Positions 1 through 11,122 of a stretch of DNA of 64,000 nt are shown piece after piece. Under the pieces are notes generated by a model. The model worked only from the letters and a program-made list of their open reading frames with translations, was not told where the DNA came from and did not search any database. Location of the stretch: assembly GCA_963971285.1 (NCBI GenBank), contig OZ020244.1:22754001-22818000 (forward strand). Reading direction: 5' to 3'. The position numbers and the translations under genes were made by a program. Numbering within the stretch: position 1 is the first letter of the stretch; each line of letters starts with the position of its first letter. The stretch comes from Astropecten irregularis (lineage: Eukaryota; Echinodermata; Asteroidea; Paxillosida; Astropectinidae).

Positions 1-218
1 AAAAAACAGACAGTGAAATGGACTAATATTGCTGCTATAGTACAAGGTGCCTCTATTGGTGAATGTTATTTCATACAAATTGACAGAACCAAACAAAAAG
101 AAAACGAACTACATGTAAATAAAACATGTTCAAAAATTTCAAATCATAAATTAAAACAAATTATTATTATCTTGTTATCTTTTTATAAACTCGCCCGGCT
201 AAACACCTTAATATGTAT

Positions 219-561
219 AGTATCACACTTTGGTAGGAAACCAAAACAGAAATGTTCACATCTACCTATAACTTACAGGGTATGAAGATGGTGATGGTAG
301 AAACATACCGTTAACATATTTCTGCCTGAAATGCTGTATTTATCCAGAAAAGGGTAAAATTATTTTTGATCTTTTAAAGATCAAAAATGAAACAGAAAAG
401 ACTGAAGAAATAATGTGGCGTTTCCACTGTTTTCTTAAAAAGTGGGCACCGTATGGGACTGACATTTTCACTAAAGATGACTGTTAGTGTATCTTCCTTG
501 ACATTTGTGCCCATGAATCTGTATTTCTTTGACAAAAACCAAAGTATGATATTACCTTTAA
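219..561. mobile_element. TTAA-type MITE, family A
   Basis: Carries the family interior (CTTTGGTAGGAAACCAAAAC, then GATCTTTTAAAGATCAAAAA) and ends ATTACCTTTAA. Left end is degraded. Confidence 0.6.
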
Positions 562-1002
562 AATATTAATAAAAGGCTCTAACAAAATCTTCACCACCCG
601 AACAAAAATGTAATTCTAAAAGAATAAAATAGGAAGACATTAAAACAACAAAATAAATTCAAGGATAAACACTGAAGAATCCGCATGTAAAATATAATAA
701 GAATACATTAAACATTCTCAGTTAAAAGCTCAATCAGGAATCGAAGATAAACACATAAGTCATGTATTTACGTAATTAACTGTAGGAAAACAGTCAATAT
801 GGAGGGAGCACCAAACATTATAGTAATGTATGGCATCCCCCCATGGAGCCGGATGTTTAAGCAGACACAATTCTTGCAAACACAAGCTTGTGTCGTAGCA
901 ACGGTAGCAATGTTGAAGATAAAAAAGACTCATGTCAATGAAAATACATGCAGGCCTACCCAGGGGGCCAATTTCATAGAGCTGCTTAAGTACAAAATTT
1001 GC

Positions 1003-1381
1003 TTAAAGGCAGTATCATACTTTGGTCAGAAACCGAAACAGAAATCTTCACAGATTTATGACAACTTACAACTTATACAAGGTATGAAGATGGGGGTGGT
1101 AGAAACATACCGTTAAAATAATCTGCCTGAAATGCTGTATTTATCCATCGAAAAGAGTAAAACCAGTGATCAAAACTATTTTTGATCTTTTAAAGATGAA
1201 AAATAAAAGAGAAAATGAATTAAGAAATGGACGTTTTTCACGGTTTTCTCAAAAAGTGGGCACCGTATGGGACCGTGAAATTTTCACAGATGACTGTTGC
1301 TGTATAATATCTTCCTTGATATTTTTGACCACGAATCTGTATTTCTTTGACACTAAAACAAAAGTATGATATTACCTTTAA
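1003..1381. mobile_element. TTAA-type MITE, family A, inserted in another MITE
   Basis: Flanked by TTAA on both sides. The left terminus AAGGCAGTATCATACTTTGG mirrors the right terminus. The 5' flank (955-1002) is the left end of a GGGCCAATTTCATAGAGCTG element, so this copy landed inside it. Confidence 0.7.
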
Positions 1382-2082
1382 AGCATGAAATGTCTTCCTT
1401 GATCAAACAGGATGATGTTTACTGTTTTGGACTTGGTCATTGTTTGCTGAGCATATAACATTCAAAATAAGTTTGGGCTGGCATTGTGATTTTATTTACC
1501 AAGGTTTTCGGTGCTTTAGCAAATTTTGGTACTTAATTATAGCTCTATAATTGCCCGAAATTGATAAAGCTGACCAATTCGCACAATAGTATAAAGCGGC
1601 AAGGATTGCTCCCAAGAGTCTCACTTAAAACTCAACACTATACAGACACTGTATACAAGTCATATAGATTTCAATTATGTATAATATTGTATAGGCCTTT
1701 GAAGACACGCGATCCGATTACCATGCATACAACGGTCCGTGCATGGATTTTAACTTGTCATCCGCAAACATAACAAATTGATCGGATGTCCACTGTGGTT
1801 AGACATTAACAATCTGCAAATAAAACTGAGAATAAAACCCTTCGGAACGGACCAGAAGGGACAATATTATGCCAACCAGAACAGTGAACTTCATCAATCA
1901 TATAGGCCTATACGGTGTTTTTTATTTGCTTGGGTTTAAAGGAGGGCCTGACGCGTTTACATTTACATTTATCTTATTTGTCGGGATGAACATTTCACGG
2001 AAAAAAATAACATAAAATTTACAAAAGCAAGGGAACAGAAGGATACACAAGCCTATACAAAGAACAAATGAACAGTATACTA

Positions 2083-2445
2083 TTAAAGGTAGTATCATAC
2101 TTCGGTTTTTGTCAAAGAAATACAGATTCGTGGGCACACATCAAGGAAGACACAGTAAAAGTAATCTGTGAAAATTTCAGTCCCATATTACGTTGCCCAC
2201 TTTTTGAGAAAACAGTGAAAAACGGCCACAGTATTTCTTAAGTGTTTTCTCTTTTATTTTTGATCTTTTAAAAGATCAAAAAGATTTTCTGTCGTTGTTT
2301 TGCTAATTTCTGGATAAATACACCATTTCAGGCGGATATATTTTAACAGTATCTACTACCACCATATTCATACCTGTAAGTTAAACGTAAATCTGTGAAC
2401 ATTTCTGTTTTGGAATCTCACCAAAGTATGATACTATACCTTTAA
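2083..2445. mobile_element. TTAA-type MITE, family A, near full length
   Basis: TTAA at both edges and termini AAGGTAGTATCATACTTCGG and its inverse. The centre is TTTTGATCTTTTAAAAGATC. A clean copy of about 360 bp. Confidence 0.75.
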
Positions 2446-2479
2446 ACAAGCTCCCGTTGGATTACCCATAAGAAACATA

Positions 2480-2722
2480 GGGCGTTTACGAAACGGAGGC
2501 TGAGGCTCAGGCTCCGGTTCCATTTCATGCATCCATTCCAAAATAACGGGTATCAAAATACAGGCTTTAGGCTGTGGTTCGGAAGTAGAAGTTCTCTAGT
2601 TTGAAAAGGGAAACAAAGTTTCGGCTTCAATGAAAAACCACAACCTATATTTTCAGCACATGGATGTCAGAGCTATAGCTGGAGCCTGAGACGGATCCTG
2701 AGCCCCCGATTCGTAGACGCCC
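2480..2722. mobile_element. MITE with GGGCGTTTACGAA termini and GGCTC-rich arms
   Basis: Starts GGGCGTTTACGAAACGGAGG and ends TTCGTAGACGCCC. The arms are rich in GAGGCTCAGGCTCCGG repeats. Relatives are at 17140-17405, 19148-19388 and 28296-28540. Confidence 0.65.
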
Positions 2723-3084
2723 CTAGTTTCTGTCGAGGGACTCTCCAACTGTTTAAGTAAAACAGGAATTAAACCACAAGAATAATCAATATTGATTGAC
2801 TATGCATAAATATTAAGTTAAGTTATATTTATTAGTTTAGATCCTAGCAGGATCTTTCTCAAATTTGTTTTGGATAATGAGCAGTTTGCAGCAGCTTATT
2901 ACTTGGTGTTTTTTTTTGTAAGAATGTTGCACATTATAACATCAGCAACTCAGGGTGAGGATTGAATGTGAATTGAGAGACCGATGTGGACAATTCTGTA
3001 TTTAGATAATGTCCAACCGCATGCCCTCTCCGATCATAATACCGGAAATGCTGCTGTCGATTTCACAAAGCACTAAGATTGATC

Positions 3085-3330
3085 TTAAAGGTAGTATCAT
3101 ATTTTGGTTTTTGTCAAAGAAATACAAAATCCTGGGCAAAAATATCAAGGAAGATACAGTAAAAGTAATCTGTGAAAATTTCAGTCCCATAATTATGGTG
3201 ACCACTTGTTGAGAAAACAGTGAAAAACAAGCCACAGTATTTCTTAACTTAAGTCTTTTCTCTGTTATTTTTGACCTTTTAAAAGATCAAAAAGATTTTT
3301 GGTTGTTGTTTTACTATCTTATCTCACAAC
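3085..3330. mobile_element. TTAA-type MITE, family A, right end missing
   Basis: TTAA then AAGGTAGTATCATATTTTGG; follows the family to the central GATC palindrome, then diverges. Confidence 0.65.
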
Positions 3331-3639
3331 ATTATTTAGATGTATTTTTTTAGGCGTCCGGGGATAATATCGCTAAGAAGGCAAACTGACTTAAGCCTGG
3401 TCATTCAACCGCGCGTCGACTCGGATTGCACTCCGCCTGCAGTGGTCATCAACTGGCCGGAATGAAATTCTTTCCGAGTAGGCTTAAGCCTTAACCTTCA
3501 ACGGGAAATGACCATGCAATGCCGGACCGGACAGGTGAAATGTTGCCCTGGTGAACGTCATGCGACATCACCGATTCCTCGATCGAAAAAATCAACCAAA
3601 CAAGTTTTGAATATTAAATTATATTGATCGGGAAACATT

Positions 3640-3835
3640 ATAATATGCAAATTAGGCTTGCCCTTCACCGACGTGGATGATCACTGTATACTCAGTGCTT
3701 GTGAGAGCACGTGAAAAAAAATCACATGCTGGCTCAGGTGGGATTTGAACCCACGACCCATCCTGCTTTAATACTAGTGCAGATGCCTTACCTGCTAGGC
3801 CACCGAGCTAGCTTGTTTCAGCGGGGTGAATCGAA
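3640..3835 (-). mobile_element. tRNA-derived SINE, second family
   Basis: Read on the minus strand, the head forms a near-complete tRNA shape. The acceptor arm GCTAGCT pairs 6 of 7 with the 3' side, and the T arm is a perfect GTGGG/CCCAC with loop TTCAAAT. A body of about 110 bp follows, ending in ATTTGCATATTAT. A duplicate of the body and tail alone lies at 3897-3985. The anticodon region is disturbed, so this is not a functional tRNA gene. Confidence 0.7.
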
Positions 3836-3896
3836 TCCAATATCGTGGCGGGTACCACAGTTAATCATGAATGTTTAATGATTTTGGTCTTGAAAT

Positions 3897-3985
3897 AGAT
3901 AATATGCAAATTAGGCTTGCCCTTCACCGACGTGGATGAGCACTGTATACTCACTGCTTGTGAGAGCACGTTAAAAAAAAACCAC
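3897..3985 (-). mobile_element. tail fragment of the second SINE family
   Basis: Repeats almost exactly the body of the SINE at 3640 (GCAAATTAGGCTTGCCCTTC ... GAGAGCACGT) without the tRNA head. It abuts a truncated TTAA-type MITE. Confidence 0.65.
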
Positions 3986-4214
3986 ATTTTATTTCTTAAG
4001 TGTTTTCTCTTTTATTTTTGATCTTTTAAAATATCAAAAAGATTTTCGGTCGTTGTTTTACTAATTTCTGGATAAATACACCAAAAGGCGGGAAAATTTT
4101 AACGGTATGTTTCTACCACCACCATCTTCATACCCATACATCTTCAAATACGTAAATCTGTGAACATTTCTGTTTTGGTTTCTTACCAAAGTATGATTCT
4201 ACGTGTACCTTTAA
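3986..4214. mobile_element. TTAA-type MITE, family A, left end missing
   Basis: Begins inside the family at TTTATTTCTTAAGTGTTTTC and runs to the TTAA-flanked right end. Confidence 0.65.
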
Positions 4215-6330
4215 AGGGTTCCTGCAGTGCTTTTTTCAGTCCGGTTATTTTATTGCCTTCATACAGAGAATATACTGACAAATAATGAATGACAAGTCTT
4301 ATTGTGGTTTCAAACCAGCATTTGGTTTTCCTTTGAATGGCTTTGTAAAACGCGGGATTTTTATCATAGCTCTATGGGTACAACTCAGCTCAGTGCATAT
4401 TACCGTGTGTGAATTAGTTCTGATGTGATACAATTGCTAGTCAGCCATGCATATCATCATATGCGCATCGACTAGCAATCTGTTGATTGAAAAGCAATTT
4501 CACTGACAAATGGATGGAAAAGAGGACGAGCAGAATACTGAATAAACCTGTCTTTTGCAATGTCACAGCCCGAGTTTTTGCCAACCAACGTTTTATGCAT
4601 GGCGGAAACTATCATGGCCAGCCAACAAAGCTGGGCATAACAAATGAACCACAATTTGAGCACATCGTTTCACAAACATTGAAAGATATTGCTGAATGTA
4701 TAATGGGAACAACACATGCAATGATGGTATGTATTTGAAAGTTTGGTTTAAATGTTGAATTTGGTCACGCCCTCTTTTTATTTGCAACATTTGGCCGCCC
4801 ATGCCAACCAGGGGCGAATGTTTGTAAACAAAAGAAAGGATTTCGGAATTCCCCCTCCAAAAAAAAAAAAATCCCCGGACTACGTCACACATAAAAATAG
4901 GGGGTGACGTCACTTGCTATGGGGCAGTTAAATCGGTAACCGATGGGGGACCATTGCCTGGTAACCTCAACACAAAATCTTGCATGGGAACCAGGCACTA
5001 TCCGCCAGAGGTTGACAAATAGGAAGGGATGCTCATTGCATTGACGTAGCATTCTGGCATTGTAAAGGCAAAGTATCAGGCAATGTAATTGGAAAATAAT
5101 TAGGCTAGTAAGTAAGTTTTTTGTTTGTGTTATACTGTGCTAGGCCTACTACTTTCCCACGAAAGGTAAGAATTAGGGCCATGGGGGTTAGTGTGTATTA
5201 TTTTAGTCTGATGGACGTCCACAACAGTAAGGTCAAGGATTATTATTATTAATATTATATTATTATATTTAGCTATATTATTTATGATTATTTATTTCAA
5301 TTATATTTATTTAGGCCCCTAATTCAATTAGTCTGGAGAGCCCCTTTGACAGGAATATTTCCTCTTGGGCAATCCTTCGGGAGCTGATTGGATTATTATG
5401 TAGTTATTCAGTTACTAAAATTATTTTCAGACCCCCACTCTCCAGCCAGGCCCAGGGACAGGGCCAGTCAACAATTTCCCTAAAAATCAAAGCAAAAAAA
5501 AAGCCAGCTCAGCTGGCGAGCTGCCCTCTTTCGAATTCCACAAATTTATCCTATGGTTAGGCCTAACGCAGGCTAGTTGTGATGATCGTAACCCTAGCCT
5601 CCTACAACTTACAAGTCCTAGGTCTGACATTGCGGGGACTCATTGAATGATCGTAACCCTAGCCTAGGTCTGAGTGAGTGAGTTCCCATGTCAGGTCCTA
5701 GGCTAGGGTTACAATCATCGTAACTAAACGTAGCCGTAGTCATGGTAAAATAATTGGTAGGGCCTAATTATGTTATTCATGTAGGCTAGTCCCACTTACT
5801 GGGAATACTGACTGGGCCGTTAGATAGAGAGCTCCTTTTTAACGATTTTTTTACCTTTTCAGTCGCACTAACATCCCACGCTAGTCCCACTTTCTGGACA
5901 GTTGGATTAGAGCTCCTTTTGAACGATTTCAGCAGTAAGTGGGACTAGCATGGCCCATGGGCACGGATGGGCGTTCGGTTGTTTTTTTTTGTAGGCTAGG
6001 CCCTACATGTATATTACTAGACTTAGTCTACTCTGGTTAGTCTCGTACTCAGCCCCTGACTAATGTTGATGATTTTAGCAGCTGACATTTTACCAGAATG
6101 CTTAGTACTTGCATCTGAATATTTGATCCAATTGCTATTCGTGGAATATATGCCGTTCATTGGAAATGAAAAGAATGAGATCTTCGCCATAGAACCGTGC
6201 ACATTTTTCCAAAATGGTTTTTATAATTTGTCCGGACGATATGGTACCCTGAACTGATCTCATGAGAATGCGTGGAATTTTTGAAGGGTTTTCTGACTAC
6301 CACTTCTCTGACTCAGTCAGAGCATTCTTA
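4215..6330. other. spacer without recognised gene
   Basis: Short ORFs here match no family. 4861-4872 is an A-run. A TGACGTCA site lies near 4905. 5240-5330 is ATT-rich. 5585-5725 has inverted copies of ATCGTAACCCTAGCC. A small foldback follows at 5785-5949. Confidence 0.5.
5785..5949. mobile_element. small foldback element
   Basis: Ends GCTAGTCCCACTTACTG and CAGTAAGTGGGACTAGC are inverted copies. The arm plus a GAGCTCCTTTTNAACGATTT segment is also repeated directly inside, so the left arm appears duplicated. Confidence 0.6.
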
Positions 6331-6548
6331 GGGGTTAGTGTCTTTTAGCCCACCGGGATTATTTTGAGACAATTATTAGCTTCTATTGTTCAGAAATGAG
6401 ATAAAGCCCTTCCCTCCTTCCACAAATTAAACCGTGCTAATAATATTGAAAAGGACAGATCACAACTGACTATCTAGGTGAGTTAGTTTACTGTAGAAGC
6501 TAATAATTGTCTCAAAATAATCCCGGTGGGCTAAAAGACACTAACCCC
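6331..6548. mobile_element. foldback MITE upstream of TMBIM4
   Basis: The arms are nearly perfect inverted copies of about 55 bp (GGGGTTAGTGTCTTTTAGCC ... and inverse). The element ends 171 bp before the TMBIM4 start codon. A diverged relative lies at 29031-29268 upstream of NIT1. Confidence 0.75.
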
Positions 6549-6718
6549 CACCCTTAAAATATTATCATATACTGAAAAGGGAGATAAGAAAAGTAGGAAA
6601 AGCATGCTAGTAGGCCCTATCACGTCTTTAATTGATGTTGGTTTTTCTTTATACCCAGTAAAGATAAAAGGTCCAAGAAGACTCGGTACCCTATTCAGAT
6701 ACTTCTCCCTCAGCCAAG

Positions 6719-9700
6719 ATGGCGTCCAAGGCACATGATGTTGAAAGCATCGTGGATGATTTCAGATATGGCACCAATGTGGCAACCGCCCATGTCTCCA
6801 TACGCCTGGGTAAGTAAGAGACTGTCTTCACATAACGTCTACCAGGCCTGGAATTTGGTTCGGTAAACTAGTGTCCACTACTAGTGGTAGTGGACACTCA
6901 AAGTTTTTTTTCTGTTCCCCCTTGTGTTCTCCAGTATTCTTCAGTTCTATTATCATTCTACTGACTCTTCATGTAGTGTTTGTATTATATTCTGGCAGTC
7001 GGATGTTGCTTCAAACTGTTTCTCTTTATTTTTGTCTGTCATGTGACATACCGGTACACGTATATTCCTCACTCTAACCTTCTGCACTTACCACACAAGA
7101 CAAGAGCTGCTTACCACACATTACCAGTCTCCACAGGGGAGACTGGATCATAAACCACATGTTACCACACAAACCACACTGTGGTGTATCGTGGTATTCA
7201 AGATACTACACTTAACACATGAAGAACAATGTGTCGTAAACTGTGGTATGGAGGTGGGTTAGGGTTAATGTACATGTATTTGTAAAGAGTACAGAACAAA
7301 AATAATGTTAATTGAATGTATAAATGGATCATAAATATATATGTCCTTTAAAAATACAACACATGCTGTTAGAGGAAGCATTTGTTAGGGAAAGATTCAC
7401 ATGCACAGGGTATATCAGATCATGGAGGGCAAATCGCCATTTACATACATTGATGAATTCTACTTTTGCCTTACACGTGACTCCCTTTCTCCCTTCCAGG
7501 TTTCTTGCGGAAGGTTTTTGGCATTCTGTCCATCCAGCTGTTAGTGACGACCTTAGTATGTGCCATCTTTATGTACACGGAAGGCGTGAAAGGCTACGTG
7601 CAAAACCAGTGAGTAATAGCAATCCATTGGGGACGAGACTATGAAGAGATATTTGCCAACATAATGTAGAATCTTTGCAAGAAAATATCAACGAAGGATC
7701 TTCTTTCTCTGGTAATTTGTGCGTATCTTTGAGGGGCTTAGCCCAGTTCTCTGTTGCTTCCCTTCTGAAGGTTCCCTATTAAAAGAAAAAATCAGAAATG
7801 TGTATTTAACTGCTTTACAACATAAAGTAACAAAGCTGCATGTATTAATAGGAACAGCACCAATAGGTAAAACCTCAAAGCGCTTTCCGACAAACACAAC
7901 CACAAAAGAAAGTGATAAACAAAGATAAACAATCAACTATTATAGTAAAAAGTAATAAACTACAATCCCTAGACAAATTTACATGTCAAAATCGCGAAGA
8001 AGAATTTCATGCACAAAAAGAAACACCATTTTTTGGACTAGAAGCCAAAGTGTGCCATCAGGGCCCAGATTTTACATGATGGCCAGGGGCCAATTTCATT
8101 TAGCTGCTTAGCACAAAAAATTGCTTAGCTCAAAAATAGCTTGCCCAAACAAACCACCATTAAAAATTCCATTTGATATTCACGGTCAGCGAACAACAAT
8201 CGATAAAAGACCAATTGCAAGTGATGCACAACACACGGAAATTGGGTTGTAATCCTGTTTTTACTAAGACAGAAATGTCATGAATTTTTGTGCTAAGTAG
8301 CTCTATGAAATTGGCCCAGGCTCTGCAGTCCTGCTTTTAAAGCTCAACAGCTACAAGAGATGGTTTTAAAAGATGGCAAAGATAGTTACATAGTTTCAAG
8401 TTTCATATTTGAAGATTTATGACTTATTCATGCATTGATGTATGTGTGCATATTTTGTTATTTCTTGTTTTGCAGCCAGGGTATGCTACTGCTGGCCTAT
8501 GTTTCATCTCTCGGTCTGCTGATGGCGCTATTTGTCAAACGTAGAGAAGCACCAACTAACATGATCCTCTTAGCACTCTTCGTAAGTCAGATCTGTGAAT
8601 GAGATTCCCAATGTGTGGAGTGCTGTGGCCTAATGTCTTGTGTGTAGTTCTCAAGATCTTGTGGTCAATCTACAGATTGCAGCTTCGAATTCAGCCATGG
8701 GCTAGTGGTGCTTGCCTCCTTGGGCAAGACGCTTTGTCAAATATTTGTTCCTCTTCACCCAGGAGTAAACGGGTAGCTGTGAGGGTAGAGATGGCTTTAT
8801 GGTTTGATTAGCCTTTGTGTGTGGTTGCCTGGTTTGGTTTGAGGGTTATTTACCCTTACCCTCTGCACCTACCACACAAGAGAAGTGCAACCTATCATGC
8901 ATGACCACAGTCTGCACAGACAGATTGGATCGTAAACTATGCATTACCACACAAACCACACTGTGGTATTCAGGATATCAAACTTACCACAGGAGAAACC
9001 ATGTGTGGATAACTGTGGCATGCAGGTGGGTTAGGGTTAGGTTATTGTAATTTATGCTTTCATTTAGGTCTGCAGCTGGAACAGCTAACATGTAGGGTCT
9101 TTGCTCTTTGACAATGCAGACACTTGTGGAGGCCTACAGTGTTGGGACCATTGTGACATTCTACAACAAGGGAGTCGTGTTGGAAGCATTCACACTCACC
9201 CTTGTAGTCACCCTGAGCCTGACTACATACACGATGCAGAGCAAGAAAGATTTCAGCGCATGGGGTGCAGGGTGAGTTTGCAAGAGGTTTTAATATAAGA
9301 AAATGTCTTTGGCAGTTTAACGTAGCATGTTTTTCTTCAAGCGGTAAGGTGTTACTTTCCTTTAGCAACTTGACTCCACTGTGAAGCCAAGGACCAATGA
9401 TTTGAAAATGCAATATAATAAAAAATGATAATAATGTAATCTTATAATTACGCCAACTCCATCCAAAAGGGTGGTCAAGGCGCAGAATCTGCACATAGCT
9501 CTTTGAAGCATTAATAGAGAAACAATTCCAAACAAATTAGATAAAGTAGACCACTAGATTTTTAAACACAAATACAAAACATGAATTTAACAAAAATGAT
9601 TTCATATTCGTGAAATAACCACAAGGGAAACTGACTGAGTATTTTTAAGTCATTGAAAAGTGAACAAAGAAAAATTTACTGGAGCGGGATTCGAACCGGC

Positions 9701-10134
9701 GACCTCCTGAATACCGTACAGGCGCAAAAATGATTTCAAACGAGTTATAAAACTTTTCTAGAGAATGATTACAGCTGATTTGTTTGTAAAGAAATTGTTA
9801 CGGCCTGACTCTACTGTGATTATTACTAGCCTTCCATGAAGACTGATTGTCGTCTTTTCTCCTCCGCCCCCTTCCCAGGTTGTACTCCGCCCTCCTCATC
9901 CTGATTCTCAGCGGTCTCCTCCACATCTTCCTGCCACATAGCGATGCCGTGGAGTTCATCATCGCCATTTTTGGCGCCATCCTCTTCTGCGGTTTCATCG
10001 TCTTTGACGTCCACATGATGATGCACAAGATCTCCCCCGAGGAGTACATCTTGGCCTCCATCAATCTCTACCTGGACATACTCAACCTCTTCCTGCACAT
10101 ACTGCGGATTCTTGGGGAGGCACAGAAGAAGTAG
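6719..10134 (+). CDS. TMBIM4: TMBIM4 / Lifeguard 4, transmembrane BAX inhibitor motif protein, 5 exons
   Basis: Coding exons: 6719-6809, 7500-7608, 8476-8581, 9120-9271, 9879-10134. They sum to 714 nt (237 aa plus stop) and all junctions are GT..AG with phases closing. Length matches vertebrate TMBIM4 (about 238 aa). The product has a hydrophilic N-terminus (DDFRYGTNVATAHVSIR), then FLRKVFGILSIQLL opening the first of about seven membrane spans. TLVEAYSVGTIVTFYN and YTMQSKKDFSAWGAG lie mid-protein, and FCGFIVFDVHMMMHKISPEEY carries the family acidic/His region, followed by a short basic tail ending QKK. The start is the first ATG of the frame, in a good context (AAGATGG). The family sits in Golgi/ER membranes and modulates calcium release and apoptosis; that role is family knowledge. 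Introns hold CCACACTGTGG-type repeats, a SINE and a 230-bp MITE. No alternative family fits. Confidence 0.95.
7073..7266. repeat. CCACACTGTGG-type interspersed repeat
   Basis: Contains TTACCACACAAGACAAGAGC, ACCACACAAACCACACTGTG and ends GGTGGGTTAGGGTTA, with loosely inverted ends. Other copies: 8851-9040, 17641-17805 (opposite orientation), 23513-23692, 38990-39115. Possibly a MITE. Confidence 0.65.
8086..8317. mobile_element. MITE with GGGGCCAATTTCAT termini
   Basis: Ends GGGGCCAATTTCATTTAGCT and its inverse, about 230 bp. Copies at 10539-10781, 20838-21004 (truncated), 32551-32791 and 50039-50295. In TMBIM4 intron 2. Confidence 0.75.
8611..8815 (+). mobile_element. truncated copy of the tRNA-derived SINE at 26105
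   Basis: Matches the 26.1-kb SINE from its head (GTGGCCTAATGTCTTG) through the central body (TTCACCCAGGAGTAAACGGG). It loses the LINE-like tail. It lies 30 bp after the donor of TMBIM4 exon 3. Confidence 0.7.
8851..9040. repeat. CCACACTGTGG-type interspersed repeat
   Basis: Same family as 7073, in TMBIM4 intron 3, ending GGTGGGTTAGGGTTAG 80 bp before exon 4. Confidence 0.65.
9650..9725 (-). mobile_element. tRNA-like SINE fragment, third family
   Basis: Read on the minus strand it carries CCGGTTCGAATCCCGCTCCA and the CATTGAAAAG-side tail shared with the 25107 copy. It lies in TMBIM4 intron 4. Confidence 0.55.
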
Positions 10135-10538
10135 CTTGGTATGATAATCAGACTTGAGGCAGTACAAACTCAATGACTATAGAAACAAGTGCACAATCGA
10201 TGTGTGCAACAGGTTCAGTTCCAATTACTATGTTAATCTGGGCCTGATTTCATTGCTCTACTTATTACAAGCATAGAATCGATGCTTACGGAAGCAGGAA
10301 ATTATGTGTTTACGAGATCCTATTTGAGGCTATTTCATGGATTAGCAAGGAATTTTCAGTTGTGTGTTGTGGGTAGTTAATGTACATATGTCACTAAGGA
10401 TTTCTTGTTTACTCGGTTATTGTAGAAAATCTGCGCTAAATCTGTAAGCGGAAAATGAGGATCATAAGCGCAGAATTCTGTATTAAACAGTGTCATGAAA
10501 TTTGACTCTGATTGTAAAGGTTTTGCCACATCCAACCA

Positions 10539-10781
10539 GGGGCCAATTTCATAGAGCTGCTTAGCACAAACATTCGCTAAGCATAACATGTCTGTCTTTA
10601 ATAGTAAAAACAGGATTAACAACCAAATTCCTGTGTGTTGTGTATCACTTGCAATTGGTCTTTGGCTGTTGTTCACTGACCATGAATATCAAATGGAATT
10701 TTCAATGGTGTTTTGTTTTATTGGGCAAGCTATTTTTGTGCTAAGCCATTTTTTGCGCTAAGCAGCTCTATGAAATTGGCC
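10539..10781. mobile_element. MITE with GGGGCCAATTTCAT termini
   Basis: Full-length copy of the 8086 family, with GGGGCCAATTTCATAGAGCT and inverse. Confidence 0.75.
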
Positions 10782-10834
10782 TCAGGAAGCAATGGGAGCA
10801 GCCATAGGCGGGGGCCATCGACACAGAACCATAC

Positions 10835-11122
10835 CAGGGGTGCGTTCCGCTTGCTCGAACATACGCGAACATGTTCGCGCCGTTTGCGTTACGCTTGGAT
10901 TTTGTAGTGGAACGCACATGCAACATACCGCGAACATATGTTGCGTATTGCGTCCATCTTTTATTTGATGTATTTAGCCAACTTCAGCAAACACCTCCTC
11001 TACACCGTGAGCTATGTTAGGCGAACGCTGTGTGCGTGTTTGGCGAACAGCGCGTTCCGGTTTGAAAACGGTGGCGCACATTGTGTGCCGTGCGCGTAGT
11101 TAGCTGGAGTGGAATGCACCCC
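10835..11122. mobile_element. CpG-rich MITE with GGGGTGCGTTCC termini
   Basis: Ends CAGGGGTGCGTTCC and GGAATGCACCCC are inverted copies. The interior is full of GCGAACA motifs and unusually rich in CpG. Confidence 0.6.

Noticed and set aside
4487-4738. 83-aa ORF
   Set aside because: No recognisable domain, splice partner or conservation signal visible.
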